Positions 9,723-18,703 of a stretch of 64,000 nt of DNA are shown piece after piece. This DNA is from Bacillus sp. FJAT-52991 (GTDB taxonomy: Bacteria; Bacillota; Bacilli; Bacillales; Domibacillaceae): assembly GCF_037201805.1 (NCBI RefSeq), contig NZ_CP147404.1, forward strand, positions 1,574,001-1,638,000. The letters run 5' to 3'. Every line of letters starts with the position of its first letter. The first letter of the stretch is position 1. The notes beneath the pieces were generated by a model, which made no database searches, had not been told where the DNA came from, and was given only the letters and a program-made list of their open reading frames with translations. A program made the position numbers and the translations under genes.

Positions 9723-10838
9723 ATGAAAAATCAAAAAATGTTGAAATTACCTCCAGAGCGTCAATATGAGAACGAATTGTTGGCATTGAAGGAGAATGAT
9801 AAAGGAGCGAAGCCTGAGAACTGGGAGCTGTCGCCCAAAGCAGTACGTACGTTTATTTTAGGGAGCGATCAGCCTTTAGCTTATAACGGTGAAGAAGTAA
9901 CAATTCAGAAGAAGTTCTTTGGGGATGATGCTTTAATTGAGCGTTGCATTATTACTTTAGCGGGAAACCGAGGTCTGTTACTTGCTGGCGAGCCAGGTAC
10001 GGCAAAGACGATGCTCAGTGAATTGTTGGCGGCAGCCATTTCGGGAACGAGTAAGAACACGGTACAAGGAACAGCGGGGACAACAGAGGATATGATTAAA
10101 TATTCTTGGAACTACGCGCTATTATTAGCGAAAGGACCATCTGAAGAGGCTCTCGTTCCGTCACCGCTTTATACTGGAATGGAAAAAGGAAGACTAACGA
10201 GAGTAGAGGAAATTACTCGTTGTCCGTCTGAAGTACAGGACAGTTTAATTAGTATGATGAGTGATAAAGTTTTAACAATACCAGAGTTAGGGGAAGAAGG
10301 TGTATTGTTCGCTGCACCAGGTTTTAATATCATCGCTACGGCCAATATTCGTGACAAAGGTGTCAATGAAATGAGTAGCGCTTTAAAACGCCGCTTTAAC
10401 TTTGAAATCGTTTCACCAATTAAAGAATTAGCATTAGAAGTTCAAATTATTGAGAAGGAAGTTGAGAAATTAATCACGCAAGCAAATATAGATGTAGAAC
10501 TGAACCGTGATTCGGCGCGTTTATTAGCAACCACTTTCCATGAGTTACGTGAAGGGCAAAGCGCTGATGGAAAGCGAATGGACCAACTGGAAGCCGTTAT
10601 GAGTACAGCAGAGGCTGTGTCGGTTTATTTTCAAAGTGCGATGAGTGCGTATTACTATGATGACGGACATATGACGATGGATCGAGTCGTTCAAAATATG
10701 CTAGGCACTATAATAAAGGATCATGACGCAGATCGGAAGAAACTGAAAAACTACTTCTCTACAATTGTTAAAGATCGCAGTATGAAAGAGGGCGGATTAT
10801 GGAACGAGTATTACAAGGCGAAGAAATGGATCAAATAA
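9723..10838 (+). CDS. MoxR-family AAA+ ATPase (YehL-like)
   Basis: This is a predicted chaperone-like AAA+ ATPase of the MoxR group, which typically works with a VWA partner to remodel a client protein. Walker A is GEPGTAKT (residues 89-96). The Walker B position reads LTRVEEITRCP, with EE where DE is usual, as I recall for this subfamily. Sensor 1 lies in IIATANIRDKG and the arginine finger in ALKRRF. ATG 9723 is chosen because AGAGAGGA (9705-9712) abuts the upstream ATG at 9714 but is well spaced for 9723. The 3' end overlaps the next gene by 40 nt. Size (371 aa) and neighbours match E. coli YehL. Confidence 0.88.
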   Translation: MKNQKMLKLPPERQYENELLALKENDKGAKPENWELSPKAVRTFILGSDQPLAYNGEEVTIQKKFFGDDALIERCIITLAGNRGLLLAGEPGTAKTMLSELLAAAISGTSKNTVQGTAGTTEDMIKYSWNYALLLAKGPSEEALVPSPLYTGMEKGRLTRVEEITRCPSEVQDSLISMMSDKVLTIPELGEEGVLFAAPGFNIIATANIRDKGVNEMSSALKRRFNFEIVSPIKELALEVQIIEKEVEKLITQANIDVELNRDSARLLATTFHELREGQSADGKRMDQLEAVMSTAEAVSVYFQSAMSAYYYDDGHMTMDRVVQNMLGTIIKDHDADRKKLKNYFSTIVKDRSMKEGGLWNEYYKAKKWIK

Positions 10839-13204
10839 ATGCTCTATATGATCAAGCATTAAATTATAACGGGAAAACGATCTATTTTCCCGTCCGTCAT
10901 CATAGTCCAGCTTGTTCTTATCATTTGCAAAAAGTGATCAAAACGTATCAACCTGAAGTGATCTTAATTGAAGGACCAACGGATGCGAATAAATTGATTC
11001 CTTACCTTGTTCATGAAAACAATCAAGCTCCTTTTACGATTTATTATTCATATGCGGATCAAGAAGCATTATTGGATGACGAGAAAGGGAAGTATACATG
11101 TTATTACCCATTTTTAGACTATTCACCAGAGATTGTGGCGTTACGACAAGCGCAAAAGCTTGGTATTGAAGCGAAATTTATTGATTTACCCTATGAACAA
11201 ATTTTACTGCATAGTGAACAAGGAAAAGGCATTCATGAAAAATACAGTAAGAAAAATTACAATGATGACTACTTATTTGACCGCAGTCGATTCATCCAAT
11301 CACTTTGTCAGAAAGAGAATTGTCGTACCTTTAACGAGCTTTGGGAAAAATTATACGAAGTCGACGGTATTTATCAGTCAACAGAAGTATTTGTGAAAAA
11401 CATGCTTGCGTATTGTTACTTATCACGACATGACTATACAGAAGAAATGCTTAAAGAGGAAGGCTGTTTAGCTCGAGAGCAATTCATGGCACAGGAAATT
11501 CAACAAGCAATGAATAAATATGAAAGGGTGCTTGTTGTAACTGGAGGCTTTCATACACCAGGTCTGATTGAATTACAGTCTGAACCACTTCCTAAGCTTT
11601 CATTAAAGAAGGTAAAAGAAAAGGATAAAGGTACATATTTAATGGCCTATACATATAAGGAATGCCATCAGCTTAATGGATATGCAAGCGGTATGCCTTA
11701 TCCCTCCTATTACCAAACGGTGTGGAGACATATATCAAAAAGAACAAAGCAGCCATTTGAGGCGTCTGTTCAATATTATATAGCGAAGTTTGGCAAGAAA
11801 TTAAGGGAAATAGAAGATGGTGTTTCAACGGCTGATTCAATAGAAGCAATGCGTATGGCAATTGGTTTAGCAGGGTTACGAGATAAGGTGGAATGTAGTC
11901 TTTATGAGCTGTTAGATGGAGTGAAAAGTGCATTTACGAAACATGAGCATCAGCAACCGCTACAAGCATTAGATCCGTTATTAGTTGGCCATCAGATTGG
12001 TCTCATTAAAGAAACACTCGATATGCCTCCGATTGTTACCGATTTTCAATCGATATGTAAAAAATATAAGCTGCACATTCAAACTGTGCAAAAGCAAGAA
12101 AAAGTGCTAGATCTTCTGAAAACAAAGTCTCATCGTGAAATTAGTCGTTTCTTTCACGCGATGGCTTACTTAAATACCGATTTCTGTTTCAAGAAGAAGG
12201 GACCCAATTATGTTAAACGCATGGATACGAACTTAGTTCGGGAAACGTGGGAGTACTGCTGGAATCCAACAGTTGAAACGGAATTGATTCAGCACTCTGT
12301 TTATGGTGGAACGATTAACGAAGCGGTATCTGAAAGGATTATGGATACAATTAAAAGAAATTCAAATGAAAGTAATGCGGCATGTGAACAGCTCGTATAC
12401 GCCGCATTAATTGGGCTTGAGCCATTGATGAAAAAGGTTTTGCCAGCTGTTGAACAGATTATTCAACAAGACGGAGATTTTTACTCGCTCGTAGATGCCT
12501 GTCATCACCTTCATTTTCTCGTGAAAGAATCGTATTTATTTGATATCGAACAAAGTCCATATATAAAATCCTTGCTTATTCAAGCATTTCAAAAGGCTGT
12601 ATCCTTAGTTACTGGAGTAGCGAACGTACCGAAAGACGATGAAAATCGCGCAGTAGAAGCAATGAAAGAGTTCTATACTTTAATCATCGATCGTGATTTG
12701 CCGTTACAGACAGAGTTATTTCTTGTACAACTGAAGGAAATTTTAGCAGCAAAAGAACAAAACCCTGCAATAGCTGGTGCAGTTGTTAGTATGTTAATTG
12801 GTTTAGAAGAATGGACGGAAGAGCAAGCGGTAGACAAAACGATGTCCTATTTGTTCGCCACTGGAGATGCGATCACAGAAGCGGCCGCCTTCTTAAAAGG
12901 CTTATTTTCCGTTTCGAGAGATATGATGTTGTCCAATCAAATGTTATTAGATGGGATTCAACATATGCTTGGTGAAATCAGTTATGACATGTTTTTAAAC
13001 GTGTTGCCTGAGCTTCGATATGCCTTTAGCTCCTTCAATCCACTAGAAATCAATATGATTGCGACACGAGTGGCTCATTTACATGAAACAAACGTGGATT
13101 CGGTATTGGAGTCACAAGCCATTGATGAAGCGGTTATTCGCCATGCCAAAGCATTAGATGATGAAGCAAGACAACAATTACTTGATTGGGCCATATTAAA
13201 GTAG
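10799..13204 (+). CDS. DUF5682 family protein (YehM-like)
   Basis: This is an 801-residue cytoplasmic protein. The N-terminus has the family signature YFPVRHHSPACS followed by EVILIEGPTDAN, then SYADQEALL and FIDLPYEQ; VVTGGFHTPGLIEL follows near residue 245. These motifs (paired His, EGP, HxPG) recall TraB/ChaN/erythromycin-esterase-like folds, but the reaction is unknown. The C-terminal half is helical and resembles the equivalent YehM region. ATG 10799 has GAGGGCGG just upstream; ATG 10826 is an alternative. The gene overlaps the ATPase gene by 40 nt and ends 9 bp before the VWA gene, so tight translational coupling is likely. It is always found with the MoxR and VWA partners as far as I recall. 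Confidence 0.85.
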   Translation: MERVLQGEEMDQINALYDQALNYNGKTIYFPVRHHSPACSYHLQKVIKTYQPEVILIEGPTDANKLIPYLVHENNQAPFTIYYSYADQEALLDDEKGKYTCYYPFLDYSPEIVALRQAQKLGIEAKFIDLPYEQILLHSEQGKGIHEKYSKKNYNDDYLFDRSRFIQSLCQKENCRTFNELWEKLYEVDGIYQSTEVFVKNMLAYCYLSRHDYTEEMLKEEGCLAREQFMAQEIQQAMNKYERVLVVTGGFHTPGLIELQSEPLPKLSLKKVKEKDKGTYLMAYTYKECHQLNGYASGMPYPSYYQTVWRHISKRTKQPFEASVQYYIAKFGKKLREIEDGVSTADSIEAMRMAIGLAGLRDKVECSLYELLDGVKSAFTKHEHQQPLQALDPLLVGHQIGLIKETLDMPPIVTDFQSICKKYKLHIQTVQKQEKVLDLLKTKSHREISRFFHAMAYLNTDFCFKKKGPNYVKRMDTNLVRETWEYCWNPTVETELIQHSVYGGTINEAVSERIMDTIKRNSNESNAACEQLVYAALIGLEPLMKKVLPAVEQIIQQDGDFYSLVDACHHLHFLVKESYLFDIEQSPYIKSLLIQAFQKAVSLVTGVANVPKDDENRAVEAMKEFYTLIIDRDLPLQTELFLVQLKEILAAKEQNPAIAGAVVSMLIGLEEWTEEQAVDKTMSYLFATGDAITEAAAFLKGLFSVSRDMMLSNQMLLDGIQHMLGEISYDMFLNVLPELRYAFSSFNPLEINMIATRVAHLHETNVDSVLESQAIDEAVIRHAKALDDEARQQLLDWAILK

Positions 13205-13213
13205 GGGGAGGTA

Positions 13214-14341
13214 ATGATGACTACAGATAGAGAAACGTTGAATCGTTGGCGTCTTGTACTAGGGAGGTTTGCTGAACAGCAATTGCCTCTTGAAGATAAC
13301 AGCGCTCGATTAAGGGAAATGGATGATGTGCTGGATTTTCTTTATAGTCGCGAATATGGTGAAGACGGTGAAGTTCGACAAAAGCAGGCTAGTCAAGGTT
13401 CTTCCGGTTTAACTGTACCGAAATGGATTACGAAAATCCGCAAGTTATTTCCGAAAGAAACAGTGGAAATTTTAGAAAAGCATGCTTTAAATGAATATGG
13501 TTTAGTTGAATTACTAACGGATAAGGAAACGTTAAAAAAGCTTGAGCCCAATATGCAATTACTTAAAAGTGTGCTTCAATGTAAGCATTTGTTAAAAGGA
13601 GAAGCGTTAGAAACAGCGAAGCAAATTGTTAAGAAAGTGGCTGAAGAAATTCGAGAGAAGCTTGAATCGGATGTGAAAGCAAGTCTCGTCGGTAAATTAA
13701 ATCGTCATCGGCGTGGCTATGTAAAGTCTATTCGTAATTTAGACGTTAAACGAACCATTCAACTAAACTTGAAAAACTATGATCAAGAACATAAACGATT
13801 GGTTATCGATCAACTATATTTTAATTCAAGAGTGACGACGTTTAATAAATGGCGCGTTATCATTGCCGTAGATGAAAGCGGAAGTATGCTAGATTCTGTG
13901 ATTCATAGTGCAATTATGGCAGGGATTTTTGCCAAACTGCCGATGTTAAAAACGAACTTAGTCATCTTTGATACAGAAGTGGTAGATTTATCTAATGATC
14001 TTGAAGATCCTGTGCAAACGTTAATGAGTATTCAGCTTGGCGGAGGGACTCATATCGCGAAAGCTCTTCGTTATTGTCGCGGTTTAATTGAAGAGCCTTA
14101 TCGGACAATGGTTGTTTGTGTCACTGATTTAATGGAAGGATATGGGAAAAATTCAATGTACGCTGAGGCAAAAGCAATTCTTGATACGGGTGCCAAACTA
14201 ATCCTATTGCCTGCTTTAGATTATCAAGCGGTTCCTGTTTACGATAAAGAAGCGGCTCAAGACTTGAAAAATATGGGGGCGGATGTCGCTGTACTTACAC
14301 CGGAGGGATTGTCCAAATGGATTGCAACGGTCATATCGTAA
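13214..14341 (+). CDS. VWA-domain (MIDAS) protein (YehP-like)
   Basis: A helical N-terminal half (residues 1-210) leads into a von Willebrand factor A domain with a complete metal-ion adhesion site: AVDESGSM (Asp220, Ser222, Ser224), Thr279 in GGGTH, and Asp305 in VCVTDLMEGY. MoxR ATPases generally pair with such VWA proteins, as in ViaA-RavA and CbbQ-CbbO, so the neighbouring ATPase is its likely partner. Two starts are possible (13214 and 13217) behind GGGGGAGG. The length of 375 fits E. coli YehP. The 3' end overlaps the SWIM gene by 25 nt. It is cytoplasmic, with no signal peptide. Confidence 0.88.
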   Translation: MMTTDRETLNRWRLVLGRFAEQQLPLEDNSARLREMDDVLDFLYSREYGEDGEVRQKQASQGSSGLTVPKWITKIRKLFPKETVEILEKHALNEYGLVELLTDKETLKKLEPNMQLLKSVLQCKHLLKGEALETAKQIVKKVAEEIREKLESDVKASLVGKLNRHRRGYVKSIRNLDVKRTIQLNLKNYDQEHKRLVIDQLYFNSRVTTFNKWRVIIAVDESGSMLDSVIHSAIMAGIFAKLPMLKTNLVIFDTEVVDLSNDLEDPVQTLMSIQLGGGTHIAKALRYCRGLIEEPYRTMVVCVTDLMEGYGKNSMYAEAKAILDTGAKLILLPALDYQAVPVYDKEAAQDLKNMGADVAVLTPEGLSKWIATVIS

Positions 14342-15999
14342 ATGAATGGAAAGATTTCATTCAATCCTGTGATGAAATCTTTTTGGTCAATAAAGCGAAT
14401 AAAGGGTTGTATAAGAGGGCGTTAAAAGATATTGATAGTGGAATCACGGTCACAGCTGAACAAAAAGGTCATGATCTCGTTTGCCATCTTTCTGATGAAA
14501 CCATTTGTTCGTTTACATTAGGGTTAACAGATTTTACATGCAGCTGTCCGTCGAAGAAAATATGTAAACATGTGTTAATGGCGATTATCGCTTTACAACA
14601 GACGATACATAGTGAACCTTCTGAGAAAGCCGAAATGATGGGTGATTTTACGTGGGTATTACAATATGATCTTGAAGAACTTCGAAAAAAACTGACGGAA
14701 AAACAATTCCATGACATCGTTTTTCGAGCGAAATTCGGCATTCAAGTAAAGGTTGAAGAACAAGAAAGCTTGACGATCGATTTTGGCGAGATGAACGAAA
14801 AGATTCGATTTTCGTCTAACCCATCATGGAGCTGGACGGTGTGCAGTTGCAAAGAGTCAGAGTTTTGTCCACATCGTGCCGAGGCGGTTATTCATTATCA
14901 ATTGTTTAAAGAAGTGTTGAATGTTCAAGAATTAGAACAGTCGAGAGCCATAAATCTTTCTAATGACGTCATACAAGAGATACAAAACTTATTACAAGAA
15001 ATGGTTATTACGGGGCTTGCAAAGCTTCCGTTCACGATAAGTAGTCGTATTGAACGTTTGGCCGTGCTTTGTCATAGTAATCAGTTGCCAAGATTAGAAA
15101 AGCAATTACGAAGTTTAAGTACACTTTTATCAAATTATTTATTAAAGAAAGCAACTGTATCACAACGAGCGATTCGCCAATTGATAACAAAAATCTACAT
15201 AATGACTCAGGCACTTCAGTATTCAACTTCGCAATTGCTAAAAGAGCAGCTGATCGGTGAGCATCAGACGACCTATACAGAAATAAAAAACCTACATTTA
15301 ATTGGTGTCGGGGCGAAACGCTGGCACACGAGTTCCGGTTATGAAGGAATTACAGCTTACTTTTTCAATGAATCGAAGCAATGTTGGTTCACATATTCGG
15401 CCATGCAGCCTACGTATTACAGTAGTGGAGAATCGATAAACAGCATTCAGCAATTTTATAAGAAAAAGGTCAATTGGGATATGAGTGCATCCTTAGATGA
15501 TCTTTCAAGGCATACGTTTACGTTGCAAACATGCAAAATAAATGAGCAATATCGCCTTTCCTCTTCAGAACAAACGACTGGTATCATACTTGCTCGTACG
15601 AATGTGAACCATATTCATTTTGGTCGTTGTTCGTTTGACAATTGGAAGGCATTAAGGAACGTCTATGAAGCTCATCACTCATATAAATTAGTAGAAGAGA
15701 ATAAAGAAGGGAATCTTTTCTTTTTTGACGTGCATGCATGGGGAGATAGTGAGTTTAATGAAGTCACCCAAACACTGCGTATTCCGATTTACGATAAAAA
15801 TGAAGAAATGTTGATGGTGACGATTAAGTACAATCAAGATACAAAGTATTTAATTAAAGCATTGGAGAGGCTAACTCGAAACAATCGTTTACATCATGCC
15901 TTATTAGGCCAATTGTATAAAGTAGATGGAGAGTTTCGAGTAGAACCAATTACATTGTATAGCTCTGATGGTGAAATAACGAACATCACATTAGAATAG
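14317..15999 (+). CDS. SWIM zinc-finger protein with two SWIM motifs (YehQ-like)
   Basis: The first SWIM motif is TCSCPSKKICKH (Cys75, Cys77, Cys83, His85) and a second is VCSCKESEFCPH (Cys176, Cys178, Cys184, His186). Both keep the CxC...CxH pattern of this zinc module, which is associated with nucleic-acid or protein binding. The remaining 370 residues are not recognised. Start ATG 14317 lies inside the VWA gene behind CGGAGGG and is the only sensible start, giving a 25-nt overlap. E. coli YehQ is the SWIM member of the comparable set. The protein probably supplies the recognition part of the complex, which is inference. Confidence 0.87.
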   Translation: MDCNGHIVNEWKDFIQSCDEIFLVNKANKGLYKRALKDIDSGITVTAEQKGHDLVCHLSDETICSFTLGLTDFTCSCPSKKICKHVLMAIIALQQTIHSEPSEKAEMMGDFTWVLQYDLEELRKKLTEKQFHDIVFRAKFGIQVKVEEQESLTIDFGEMNEKIRFSSNPSWSWTVCSCKESEFCPHRAEAVIHYQLFKEVLNVQELEQSRAINLSNDVIQEIQNLLQEMVITGLAKLPFTISSRIERLAVLCHSNQLPRLEKQLRSLSTLLSNYLLKKATVSQRAIRQLITKIYIMTQALQYSTSQLLKEQLIGEHQTTYTEIKNLHLIGVGAKRWHTSSGYEGITAYFFNESKQCWFTYSAMQPTYYSSGESINSIQQFYKKKVNWDMSASLDDLSRHTFTLQTCKINEQYRLSSSEQTTGIILARTNVNHIHFGRCSFDNWKALRNVYEAHHSYKLVEENKEGNLFFFDVHAWGDSEFNEVTQTLRIPIYDKNEEMLMVTIKYNQDTKYLIKALERLTRNNRLHHALLGQLYKVDGEFRVEPITLYSSDGEITNITLE

Positions 16000-16009
16000 G
16001 GGGAAATGA

Positions 16010-16294
16010 ATGAGTCAAATAACCATTGAGTCCGCGGTGATGGAACTAGAGGAATTTCTAGATGACGTTTGCTTAAGCGGGTGTCATTTGATTCCTTCCT
16101 ACCGCATGGATCACATGAAAAGCTTAGCGAGCTCTTGTCATGAGCTAGGGTTACAGCTTGCCGAACAAACGTTACACAAGATGATCGATGAAATTGCTAA
16201 AAAGAATAATCAGCTTCAGTTTGATTACGAAGCTTTCATTCACCACTATTTTACTTTGAGTGGGTATGTGGAGATTATTAAAACTAAATTATGA
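16010..16294 (+). CDS. Small helical protein closing the MoxR/VWA operon (94 aa)
   Basis: The gene starts 10 bp after the SWIM gene behind AGGGGGAAATGA, so it belongs to the same operon. The 94-residue product is predicted helical and has three cysteines (LDDVCLSGCHL and SSCHELG) and several histidines (HLIPSYRMDH, FIHHYF). I do not recognise a family. It could be an accessory subunit, or an unrelated small passenger; conservation next to the SWIM gene in other genomes would decide. Confidence 0.7.
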   Translation: MSQITIESAVMELEEFLDDVCLSGCHLIPSYRMDHMKSLASSCHELGLQLAEQTLHKMIDEIAKKNNQLQFDYEAFIHHYFTLSGYVEIIKTKL

Positions 16295-16434
16295 TTTGTT
16301 GAAAAAGATGATATGGTCATAAAAATATTATTCTTTTATCTAAATGATTATAGAAGAATTCAAAAAACTGGAAATGTATCGAGCGAAACCATCAGACATT
16401 ATGTTGAAAGTCAAAAAACAAGGGGGTGAATACG

Positions 16435-17886
16435 ATGGCAAAGTCAAGCTATGTATTAACGCTACGTTTAAAAACAGAACCGTTTCAAGAAGATACGTTA
16501 GATAAGCGATTTGAAATTTCTCGTAAGATGTACAACGCTTGTGTCAATGAATTATATAAGCGTTATCGAACGATGCAACAATCGAAGAAATACCAGAAAG
16601 TCCAAAAGATGAAAAAAGGAAAGGAACGCAACGTTTTATTCGCTGAGTTGAATACGCAGTTTGGTTTGACAGAGTATTCCATCCATGCTTTTTTAACACC
16701 TATGAATCAGCGTTTTTCTACTAATATAGATTCACAAGCTGGTCAAAAACTAGGCACAAGAGCTTTTCAAGCATTTAAAAAAGTCATGCTTGGAGAAGCG
16801 AAAAAAGTATATTTTAAACGGTATGGTGAAATGACATCCGTAGAAGGGAAATCCAATAAAACAGGTATCCGTTTCGTAGAAAATAGGCTTGTTTGGAAAG
16901 GTTTATCTATCCCTGTTATTATTCGTCATCGAGATGTGTACGCACATTTAGCCCTACAAGATCGAGTGAAATATGTTCGCATGAAACGTGAAATGATCAA
17001 AGGGAGATATGTCTACTATGCTCAACTTGTACTAGAAGGCGTTCCACCGCCATCTTATCATTCCAATGGATTAAAACAACAAGTAGGAGTGGGGCGTGTG
17101 GGTATTGATATTGGAACATCTACCGTTGCCGTTAGTTCAAAAAAAGAAACGATTTTAGCCATTTTAGCTCCAAATGTTGTTGATTATGAAAGAAAAATCT
17201 ATCTGATTCAAAGGAAAATGGATAGAAGCAAACGAGCTATGAATCCTCACAAATTCAATGTCAACGGCACCATTAAAAAAGGAAATAAAGAAAAATGGGT
17301 GTTCTCTAAGCGGTATGGAAAACTAAGAAATGAATACCGAGAACTACATCGCAAGAACAGAATGATTCGGCAGCAAGATCATGAAACCATGTCCAATCAA
17401 CTATTAGCTTTGGGTGACACCTTTTTCGTGGAAACCATGTCGTTTAAAGGATTGCAAAAAAGAAGTAAAAAAACAGAAAAGAATGGCGAAGGAACATTCA
17501 AAAGAAAGAAAAGATTCGGAAGGACCCTTTCAAATCGTGCGCCGTCCATGTTTTTAAGTTGTTTGGAAAGAAAGTTAGCATACCATGGTTTGGAATTAAA
17601 AAAAGTAAATACAGCGAAAGTGAAAGCTAGTCAATACAATCATTTCGATCACACATACACGAAAAAGCCTCTGACTAAGAGGTGGAATGATTTTGGTGGT
17701 ATGAAAGTACAACGCGATTTATATTCAGCCTTTCTATTAATGAATATGGTTGATGATAAGAAATTAGAAAAAATAGACAGAGAGAGATGTATAAAAGAAT
17801 TTGATCTGTTTTTAGAAAATCACAAAAAAACAATGAGTGAGCTGCAAAAACAACCCCACACTTTTAAAAGTATGGGATTGAAATAA
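16435..17886 (+). CDS. tnpB: TnpB-like RNA-guided nuclease lacking the zinc-finger cysteines
   Basis: TnpB proteins are RuvC-type nucleases guided by an omega RNA made from the element's right end. This 483-residue protein retains the three RuvC acids: Asp225 in VGIDIGTST, Glu333 in FFVETMSFKG and Asp428 in VQRDLYSAFLLMN. The CxxC...CxxC zinc finger normally placed between the second and third acids is absent; the corresponding segment (near residues 395-425, around SQYNHFDHTYTKKPLTKRW) contains no cysteine. It is also longer than the usual ~370-400 residues. ATG 16435 has AGGGGG nine bases upstream; a GTG at 16426 is less likely. It may be an active variant lineage and not a decayed copy, since the frame is intact. 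Confidence 0.8.
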   Translation: MAKSSYVLTLRLKTEPFQEDTLDKRFEISRKMYNACVNELYKRYRTMQQSKKYQKVQKMKKGKERNVLFAELNTQFGLTEYSIHAFLTPMNQRFSTNIDSQAGQKLGTRAFQAFKKVMLGEAKKVYFKRYGEMTSVEGKSNKTGIRFVENRLVWKGLSIPVIIRHRDVYAHLALQDRVKYVRMKREMIKGRYVYYAQLVLEGVPPPSYHSNGLKQQVGVGRVGIDIGTSTVAVSSKKETILAILAPNVVDYERKIYLIQRKMDRSKRAMNPHKFNVNGTIKKGNKEKWVFSKRYGKLRNEYRELHRKNRMIRQQDHETMSNQLLALGDTFFVETMSFKGLQKRSKKTEKNGEGTFKRKKRFGRTLSNRAPSMFLSCLERKLAYHGLELKKVNTAKVKASQYNHFDHTYTKKPLTKRWNDFGGMKVQRDLYSAFLLMNMVDDKKLEKIDRERCIKEFDLFLENHKKTMSELQKQPHTFKSMGLK

Positions 17887-18079
17887 GTTAAACAACGAAC
17901 GGTTTAGGCATGAGCCGATGCGAACGTTAAGGATGGCAATGGTCGTCTTGTTCGTAAAAATCTTGCAGAAACGAGATCATGTTTCTATGTTGTACCCAAC
18001 CAGCAACATCGGTTGATGGGAGAGTAGTTAAGAAATCTCACGTATTCAAGAACCCCACGGATTTATTCGTGGGAGTGTC
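17887..18079 (+). ncRNA. Putative omega RNA / right end of the first tnpB element
   Basis: This non-coding segment between the tnpB stop and the right-end hairpin is where the guide RNA scaffold of TnpB systems is encoded. It contains several short stems and ends with a CCCCACG..CGTGGG hairpin. The guide would be the bases immediately to the right, inside the DJ-1 remnant. No transcript evidence is available here. Confidence 0.5.
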
Positions 18080-18085
18080 AGCTGG

Positions 18086-18478
18086 AGGGAATACTGGGGG
18101 AGAAGATATTCATCAACCTATCTTGAAAAAATTGGTGAAGCTTTAAAACTTGGCACTATAGTTGCTGCAATTTGTGGTGCAACTGAGGGACTGGCGAATA
18201 TTGGATACCTAGACTCTAGAAAGCATACAAGTAATAACTTAGAGTATACTAAAATGGTCTGTCCTAATTATAAAGGAGAAAAATTTTATGAGATGGGACC
18301 TGTAGTGTCTGATGAGAATTTGGTTACTGCATCAGGAATAGCTCCTCTAGAATTTGCGATGGAAGTACTGAAAATCTTAGATGTATTTGCACCAGATACA
18401 TTGCATTCATGGTATAACCTACATAAGACTCAAAAACCTGAATACTTCTTCCAGTTAATGAATTCAATCAATAGATGA
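18086..18478 (+). pseudogene. DJ-1/PfpI family protein, 5'-truncated at the tnpB element
   Basis: Reading in frame from 18086 gives the C-terminal 130 residues of a DJ-1/PfpI (type 1 glutamine amidotransferase-like) protein. It includes the nucleophile elbow TIVAAICGATEGLA, then GYLDSRKHTSNN, the VVSDENLVTASGIAPLEFA segment and a final KILDVFAP. The N-terminal ~70 residues are missing and the frame runs directly into the right end of the tnpB element at 18079. No ribosome site or start is available, except an internal ATG at 18254 that would leave out the catalytic cysteine. It is a gene remnant of the YoaZ/YdeA-like type. Confidence 0.8.
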
Positions 18479-18483
18479 GCCAA

Positions 18484-18603
18484 AAAATCAATAACTCTAT
18501 ATGGGTGCGTGGATTGAAATATCGTTGGATCGATGATACGAAGGTTCGAAAAGAACGGGATATGTGGCTGCAGCAGTCGAAGCAGCTGGAGTGGTTTGAA
18601 TAA
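18484..18603 (+). pseudogene. Unidentified 3' gene fragment
   Basis: An open stretch just after the DJ-1 remnant encodes a tail reading WVRGLKYRWIDDTKVRKE then MWLQQSKQLEWFE and a TAA at 18601-18603. It has coding-like composition but no start or ribosome site. I do not recognise the protein. It is probably the end of another gene destroyed in the same rearrangement. Confidence 0.35.
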
Positions 18604-18653
18604 ACGAGTGTAGATGGATATGGATCACATATATGAAATAAATAAAACCGCTA

Positions 18654-18692
18654 ACTCATTCAATAAATTCATTGAAAGAATGAGCGGTTTTA
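18654..18692 (+). terminator. Rho-independent terminator
   Basis: The stem AAAACCGCT..CTCATTC / GAATGAG..CGGTTTT is followed by a T-rich tract (ATATTTTAATTTTTT). It closes the remnant region. Confidence 0.75.
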
Positions 18693-18703
18693 TATTTTAA
18701 TTT

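Larger units (their letters stand above)
16300..18079 (+). mobile_element. IS200/IS605-group element carrying tnpB only (IS1341-like); left end approximate
   Basis: A single tnpB gene is followed by about 190 bp of non-coding DNA that ends in a hairpin (CCCCACG-GATTTATT-CGTGGGA) and GTGTCA, the usual form of a right end. In this group the tnpB 3' end and right end encode the guide (omega) RNA. No tnpA is present. The left boundary is not clear. The element abuts a DJ-1/PfpI gene lacking its 5' half, so its insertion was probably accompanied by a deletion. Confidence 0.7.
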
